Origin: an uncultured Bacteroidales bacterium
GTDB taxonomy: Bacteria > Bacteroidota > Bacteroidia > Bacteroidales > Paludibacteraceae
Direction: 5' to 3'
Length of the DNA stretch: 17,211 nt
Assembly (NCBI GenBank): GCA_937907165.1
Contig: CALCUH010000060.1
Span: 1 to 17,211 of the forward strand
Shown here: positions 13,894 through 17,211 of the stretch, one piece after another
Numbering within the stretch: position 1 is the stretch's first letter
Layout: each line of letters starts with the position of its first letter
Made by a program: the position numbers and the translations under genes
Notes under the pieces: model-generated
The model's database searches: none
What the model saw: only the letters and a program-made list of their open reading frames with translations
What the model was told of the DNA's origin: nothing

Positions 13894-15387
13894 TTATCCT
13901 TGCTCCTTCAAGATAACATCATGTGCGCCACCTTCGATGATGGAAGTGGATGATACGATGGTGATTTTAGCCTTTTGTTGCAATTCTGGAATGGTCGTAG
14001 AACCGCAGCTGCACATCGTGGAGATCATCTTGCCCAAAGTTTGGTTCAAGTTATCTTTCATCTTTCCTGCGTATGGAACGTAGCTGTCGACACCCTCTTC
14101 GAATTTCAAAGCGGCGCTTCCGCCCATATCGTAACGTTGCCAGTTCTTGGCGCGGTTGGAACCCTCGCCCCAATATTCTTTCACGATTCTGTTACCGATG
14201 GTGAGTTTCTTTGTAGGAGACTCGTCGAAGCGGGCGAAGTAACGACCCATCATCAAGAAGTCAGCTCCCATAGCCAAAGCCAATACCATGTGGTAGTCTT
14301 GTACGAGACCACCGTCGCTACAGATCGGAACATAGATACCAGTCTTCTCGAAGTATTCGTCTCTTGCCTTAGCGACATCCAAAAGCGCTGTGGCTTGACC
14401 TCTACCGATACCTTTCTGCTCGCGTGTGATACAGATGGAACCTCCACCGATACCTACTTTGATGAAGTCTGCGCCAGCCTCCACGAGGTAGTTGAAACCG
14501 TCAGCGTCAACAACGTTTCCTGCGCCCACTTTCACTTTGTCGCCGTATTTGCCCTTGATCCAAGCCAAGGTATCTTTCTGCCACTCAGAGAAACCATCCG
14601 AAGAGTCAATGCAGAGAACGTCCACACCAGCCTCTACCAATGCGGGAACACGCTTCTCATAGTCGCGTGAGTTGATGCCGGCACCTACAAGCAATTTCTT
14701 GTCAGCGTCCGACAACTCGTTCGGGTTCTCGTGGTGGCTGTTATAATCTTTTCTGAAGACGAAGTATTGAAGATTGCCTTTTTCGTCGACGATAGGCAAG
14801 GTGTTCAGTTTGTGCTCCCAGATGATTTGGTTGGCGTCGGAGAGGGTGATGCCCAATTTGCCGACTGTCAGTTTCTCGAATGGAGTCATGAAATTCTTCA
14901 CAGGAGCGTTAAGATCCTCTTTATCGGCGCGGTAGTCGCGGCTGGTAAGCAAACCTTCCAACTTTCCGTTAGGAGTACCGTCCGAAGTGACGCCGATTGT
15001 GGAGTGACCAGTCTGACCAATCAGTCTGATCGCTTCAGCCAAAGTGGTGTCAGGCTTTACGTTAGTGTCGCTGATTACGAAACCAGCCTTGAAGTTCTTC
15101 ACTTTTCTAACCATCTCCGCTTGAGACTCTACCGGTTGGGAACCGAAGATGAAGGAGAGACCTCCATTTCTTGCCAACTCGATCGCAAGTCCTGAATCGG
15201 AAACCGCTTGCATGATAGCGGAAACGAACGGGATGTTTAGGTTGATTGCTGATTTTTCGCCCTTCTTGAATTTCACAAGAGGCGTTTTGAGCGACACGTT
15301 GCTCGGGATACACTCTTTGGTCGTCAATCCGGGGATGAGTAGGTACTCTCCGAATGTTCTTGACACGTCATTTAGAATCTTGGCCAT
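13894..15387 (-). CDS. guaB: IMP dehydrogenase, Tritrichomonas-like divergent type
   Basis: NAD-dependent IMP to XMP oxidation, the committed step of guanine nucleotide synthesis; cytoplasmic TIM barrel with two inserted CBS domains. 497 residues. Seen: CBS pair at about 100-225 (SRDYRAD, MTPFEKL, LNTLPIVDEKG); catalytic loop GGGSICITRE with nucleophile C319 and T321; D261 in CIDSSDG; R418-Y419 of the mobile flap in NWQRYD; and the EEGVDSYVPYAG segment. From memory, the same numbers (D261, C319, T321, R418, Y419) are the catalytic residues of Tritrichomonas foetus IMPDH, and the N-terminus (FGEYLLIPG, CIPSNV, TPLVKF) also matches that type rather than the usual bacterial YDDVLL(I/V)P form. 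GMP reductase is less likely because of the CBS domains and flap. A TAAATTTG element lies 44 bp upstream of the start. Confidence 0.95.
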   Translation of the reverse strand: MAKILNDVSRTFGEYLLIPGLTTKECIPSNVSLKTPLVKFKKGEKSAINLNIPFVSAIMQAVSDSGLAIELARNGGLSFIFGSQPVESQAEMVRKVKNFKAGFVISDTNVKPDTTLAEAIRLIGQTGHSTIGVTSDGTPNGKLEGLLTSRDYRADKEDLNAPVKNFMTPFEKLTVGKLGITLSDANQIIWEHKLNTLPIVDEKGNLQYFVFRKDYNSHHENPNELSDADKKLLVGAGINSRDYEKRVPALVEAGVDVLCIDSSDGFSEWQKDTLAWIKGKYGDKVKVGAGNVVDADGFNYLVEAGADFIKVGIGGGSICITREQKGIGRGQATALLDVAKARDEYFEKTGIYVPICSDGGLVQDYHMVLALAMGADFLMMGRYFARFDESPTKKLTIGNRIVKEYWGEGSNRAKNWQRYDMGGSAALKFEEGVDSYVPYAGKMKDNLNQTLGKMISTMCSCGSTTIPELQQKAKITIVSSTSIIEGGAHDVILKEQG

Positions 15388-15431
15388 ACTACGATATCTT
15401 ATTGTTACTTTTCTTCCTTTGAAAAATTTTG

Positions 15432-15439
15432 CAAATTTA
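15432..15439 (-). promoter_or_regulatory. Bacteroidetes-type -7 element for IMP dehydrogenase
   Basis: Read on the minus strand this is TAAATTTG, an exact TAnnTTTG match, 44 bp before the start at 15387. No TTTG -33 element lies at the expected spacing. Nothing else is recognised in the 162 bp gap (15388-15549); in particular no guanine riboswitch fold is evident by eye. Confidence 0.5.
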
Positions 15440-15549
15440 CATATTTTCCCGTGAATTCTATGCCTATTTGCTGAAAAAACTGAAAAAGAATGGTTGCGGT
15501 TAATTTGAAAACAGCGTTTGAGCTACTGTCAATCAGAACAAGCCGTCTT

Positions 15550-16476
15550 TTATATATGGAATAGTCTCCCTTGGAAAGTCTCTCTTTCCGCTAATCTTTT
15601 TTCCAGTTTTGCGGTGAATTCATAATTTTTCAGACCCCAATCCGGTGCGATGAGCAGATCTTTAGGCGATTGCGACACGAATCGTTCGACCACTATGTCT
15701 GCGGGAATCAATTCAAGGAAATCTATGGCGAGGTCGATGTATTCGTCGGCCGTGAAGAGATGAAACCAATCAGGATGTTCGACGTGTTGTTTCGCCATGA
15801 CAGTTCCTTTGATGAGTTGGAGCTGATGAAGTTTGATGGTGTCGAGCGGAAGTTTGGCTATGCGGCGGGCGTGTGTCAGCATGGTTTCCCTGCTCTCCAA
15901 GGGAAGACCGAGAATTAGGTGGGCGCAAGTGTGGATGCCTGCTTGGGCGGTTTTAGTTATCGTCTCTACGGCGGTGGCGAAAGAGTGCCCTCTGTTGATG
16001 AGTCTCAGCGTGTCGTCGTTTGTGGATTCCACACCGTATTCCACCATGACATATTTGGATTTAGCCTTGTCCGAAAGGTATTGTAGCAGATCGTCAGCCA
16101 TACAGTCCGGTCGTGTGCCGATGATGAGGCCGTCCACAAGCGGGTGGGAGAGAGCCTCCTCGTATTTGGAGATTACCTCGTCGGTCTTTCCGTAACTGTT
16201 CGTATAGGATTGAAAATAGGCGAGATAGCGCATTGATTTGTATTTCTTGCTGAAGAAAGCTATTCCTTCCTCGATTTGACGTGTGATGGTTTTGGACGCT
16301 TCGCAGTAGTCCGGATGGAAGGTGTGGTTGTTGCAGTAAGTGCATCCTCCCGTGGAGATTTTCCCGTCTCGGTTTGGACAAGAGAATCCACCGTTAACCG
16401 AAATTTTTTGCATTTTTTGAGCAAAAAATGTACTTAGATATGATGCGTAGTCCGAATACCTTTTCTCGTAATCCAT
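15550..16476 (-). CDS. TIGR01212/YhcC-family radical SAM protein
   Basis: Radical S-adenosylmethionine enzyme of 308 residues, close to the usual length for the TIGR01212 (E. coli YhcC-like) family, whose substrate I cannot name. Seen: iron-sulfur cysteines C33, C45 and C48 in SCPNRDGKISTGGCTYCN, the CX11CX2C spacing typical of this family rather than CX3CX2C; then YFQSYTNSYG, GTRPDC, VEYGVES, and ILGLPLES, which belong to the ELP3-like radical SAM barrel. Most ELP3-like relatives modify RNA or protein. The ATG at 16476 starts just before the conserved RYSDYASYL segment, so the start is sound. It lies upstream of IMP dehydrogenase on the same strand with a 162 bp gap, so separate transcription is likely. 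Confidence 0.92.
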   Translation of the reverse strand: MDYEKRYSDYASYLSTFFAQKMQKISVNGGFSCPNRDGKISTGGCTYCNNHTFHPDYCEASKTITRQIEEGIAFFSKKYKSMRYLAYFQSYTNSYGKTDEVISKYEEALSHPLVDGLIIGTRPDCMADDLLQYLSDKAKSKYVMVEYGVESTNDDTLRLINRGHSFATAVETITKTAQAGIHTCAHLILGLPLESRETMLTHARRIAKLPLDTIKLHQLQLIKGTVMAKQHVEHPDWFHLFTADEYIDLAIDFLELIPADIVVERFVSQSPKDLLIAPDWGLKNYEFTAKLEKRLAERETFQGRLFHI

Positions 16477-16505
16477 ATTTCCCTAATAAAAGTGAAACCC
16501 AAATA

Positions 16506-16536
16506 CAAAAATAGTTTGTTTTAGACTTGATTCATA
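16506..16536 (-). promoter_or_regulatory. Bacteroidetes-type promoter for radical SAM gene
   Basis: On the minus strand: TATG (3 of 4 to TTTG) at 16536-16533, a 19 bp spacer, then TATTTTTG at 16513-16506, an exact TAnnTTTG. The element ends 29 bp before the start at 16476. The region is A+T rich, so a chance match is possible. Confidence 0.5.
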
Positions 16537-16568
16537 TTCGAATAATGCTTAAATTAGCAAAAAAATAA

Positions 16569-17211
16569 ATGAGCGAGATGTTGACGGATGCGGATATTAA
16601 ATATTTAGGAGAAAAGGGTATTTCTGAGGAAAAGTTTGAAAAACAACTTTCCAGATTCAGAAACGGTTTCCCCTATTTAAAAGTAGAACGCGCTGCCATA
16701 GTTTCTGATGGTATTTCTGTTTTGGAAGAATCAGAGAGGAATGAATGTATTGGTGTGTGGCGTGATTATTTAACTCAAGACAAAACGATTATTAAGTTCG
16801 TACCCTCTTCGGGTGCGGCAAGTCGTATGTTCAAATCTTTGTTCGAGTTTTCCGCAAAGGGAAAGAATGAAGTGGAGAAGGAGGAGGTGAAGTTTTTCTT
16901 CGACAATTTGGAGAATTTCGCTTTCTTGTCTGCGTTGAACACGAAATGCAAGAGGAATGAAGGAGTCGATGCCTTGACGTTAAGGGAGAGAGGTCGGTAT
17001 TTGGATATCGTGAATAATCTTCTAGGTAAGAAAGGCTTGAATTATGGCTTTTTACCTAAAGGATTGTTGTTGTTCCACGATTACGAGGAGGGGGCGCGAA
17101 CCCCGTTTGAGGAGCATTTCGTGGAGAGTGCCATGTATGCTAAGAACAAGAAGGGTGTGGTGAGTCTTCACTTTACTGTCTCTCCGGAACATCTTCCATA
17201 TTTCGAATCAT
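16569..17211 (+). CDS. DUF4301-family protein, 3' end beyond window
   Basis: The frame is open from ATG 16569 to the window edge: 214 codons plus one base. From memory, DUF4301 proteins of Bacteroidales are about 500 residues, so less than half is visible. Recognised by the N-terminal pattern (helical start, then FPYLKVERAA), the conserved IIKFVPSSGAASRMFKSL block (75-91), and GLLLFHDYEEGARTPFEEH further on. The SSGAASRMFK block superficially resembles the glycine-rich nucleotide-binding loop of sugar nucleotidyltransferases, but this is only a likeness. No signal peptide is seen. An in-frame ATG three codons downstream is an alternative start. No exact TAnnTTTG element is seen upstream. It is divergent from the radical SAM gene with 92 bp between starts. 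Confidence 0.85.
   Translation, partial: MSEMLTDADIKYLGEKGISEEKFEKQLSRFRNGFPYLKVERAAIVSDGISVLEESERNECIGVWRDYLTQDKTIIKFVPSSGAASRMFKSLFEFSAKGKNEVEKEEVKFFFDNLENFAFLSALNTKCKRNEGVDALTLRERGRYLDIVNNLLGKKGLNYGFLPKGLLLFHDYEEGARTPFEEHFVESAMYAKNKKGVVSLHFTVSPEHLPYFES

Noticed and set aside
13975..15195. Long + strand frames (13975-14670 and 14731-15195)
   Set aside because: Antisense to IMP dehydrogenase, whose motifs are beyond doubt; no domain seen in the shadow products.
15388..15549. Possible guanine riboswitch or other leader RNA upstream of guaB
   Set aside because: No conserved purine-riboswitch core or stable nested hairpins are visible; only a -7 promoter match is supported.
1..17211. CRISPR array, tRNA/rRNA genes, insertion sequences, phage or toxin-antitoxin genes
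   Set aside because: No regular direct repeats, cloverleaf sequences, transposase or integrase motifs, or terminal inverted repeats were seen on either strand.

Overview
The window looks like chromosomal DNA from an anaerobic member of the Bacteroidota, most likely Bacteroidales. The evidence is a type B type IX secretion (T9SS) sorting domain, a DUF4301-family gene, several matches to the Bacteroidetes -7 promoter element (TAnnTTTG, once with a TTTG -33 element 19 bp upstream), few Shine-Dalgarno sequences, and a rubrerythrin/PerR oxidative-stress cluster. I see no tRNA, rRNA, CRISPR array, insertion sequence or phage gene. No gene has an internal frameshift. The first gene is cut by the left edge and the last by the right edge.

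Layout. (1) 1-5842, + strand: the end of thioredoxin reductase (trxB), a 39-residue basic ORF, uvrA (nucleotide excision repair), a Sua5/YrdC-domain threonylcarbamoyl-AMP synthase, and a membrane polyprenyl-phosphate sugar phosphotransferase that begins with TTG. uvrA to the sugar transferase is packed with 2 bp gaps and is probably one transcript. An unrecognised membrane protein follows (5894-6493). (2) 6559-8472, - strand: a secreted T9SS type B cargo protein and, 12 bp downstream, a helical HEAT-like protein. (3) 8571-11430, + strand, divergent from (2): a secreted protein with four LysM repeats fused to a periplasmic-binding-protein-like domain, and 1 bp later an outer-membrane beta-barrel protein. 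This pair ends at a hairpin terminator shared with the next, convergent gene. (4) 11500-12225, - strand: a short-chain dehydrogenase. (5) 12378-13807, + strand: perR-like regulator, reverse-type rubrerythrin, and a YhcH/YjgK/YiaL protein, ending at a second shared terminator. A perfect 9-1-9 palindrome resembling a PerR box overlaps the -7 element of the perR-like promoter. (6) 13894-16476, - strand: a divergent IMP dehydrogenase of the type known from the protozoan Tritrichomonas foetus, and a TIGR01212/YhcC-type radical SAM protein. (7) 16569-17211, + strand: the start of a DUF4301-family protein.

Functional themes are redox and peroxide defence (trxB, perR-like gene, rubrerythrin), DNA repair and tRNA modification (uvrA, threonylcarbamoyl-AMP synthase), envelope biology (sugar transferase, T9SS cargo, LysM protein, beta-barrel) and purine synthesis (guaB). 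The observations most worth a second look are the T. foetus-like IMP dehydrogenase, the operator arrangement at perR, and the LysM plus binding-protein fusion coupled to a beta-barrel. I did not find a clearly new multi-gene system. Most genes belong to known families.
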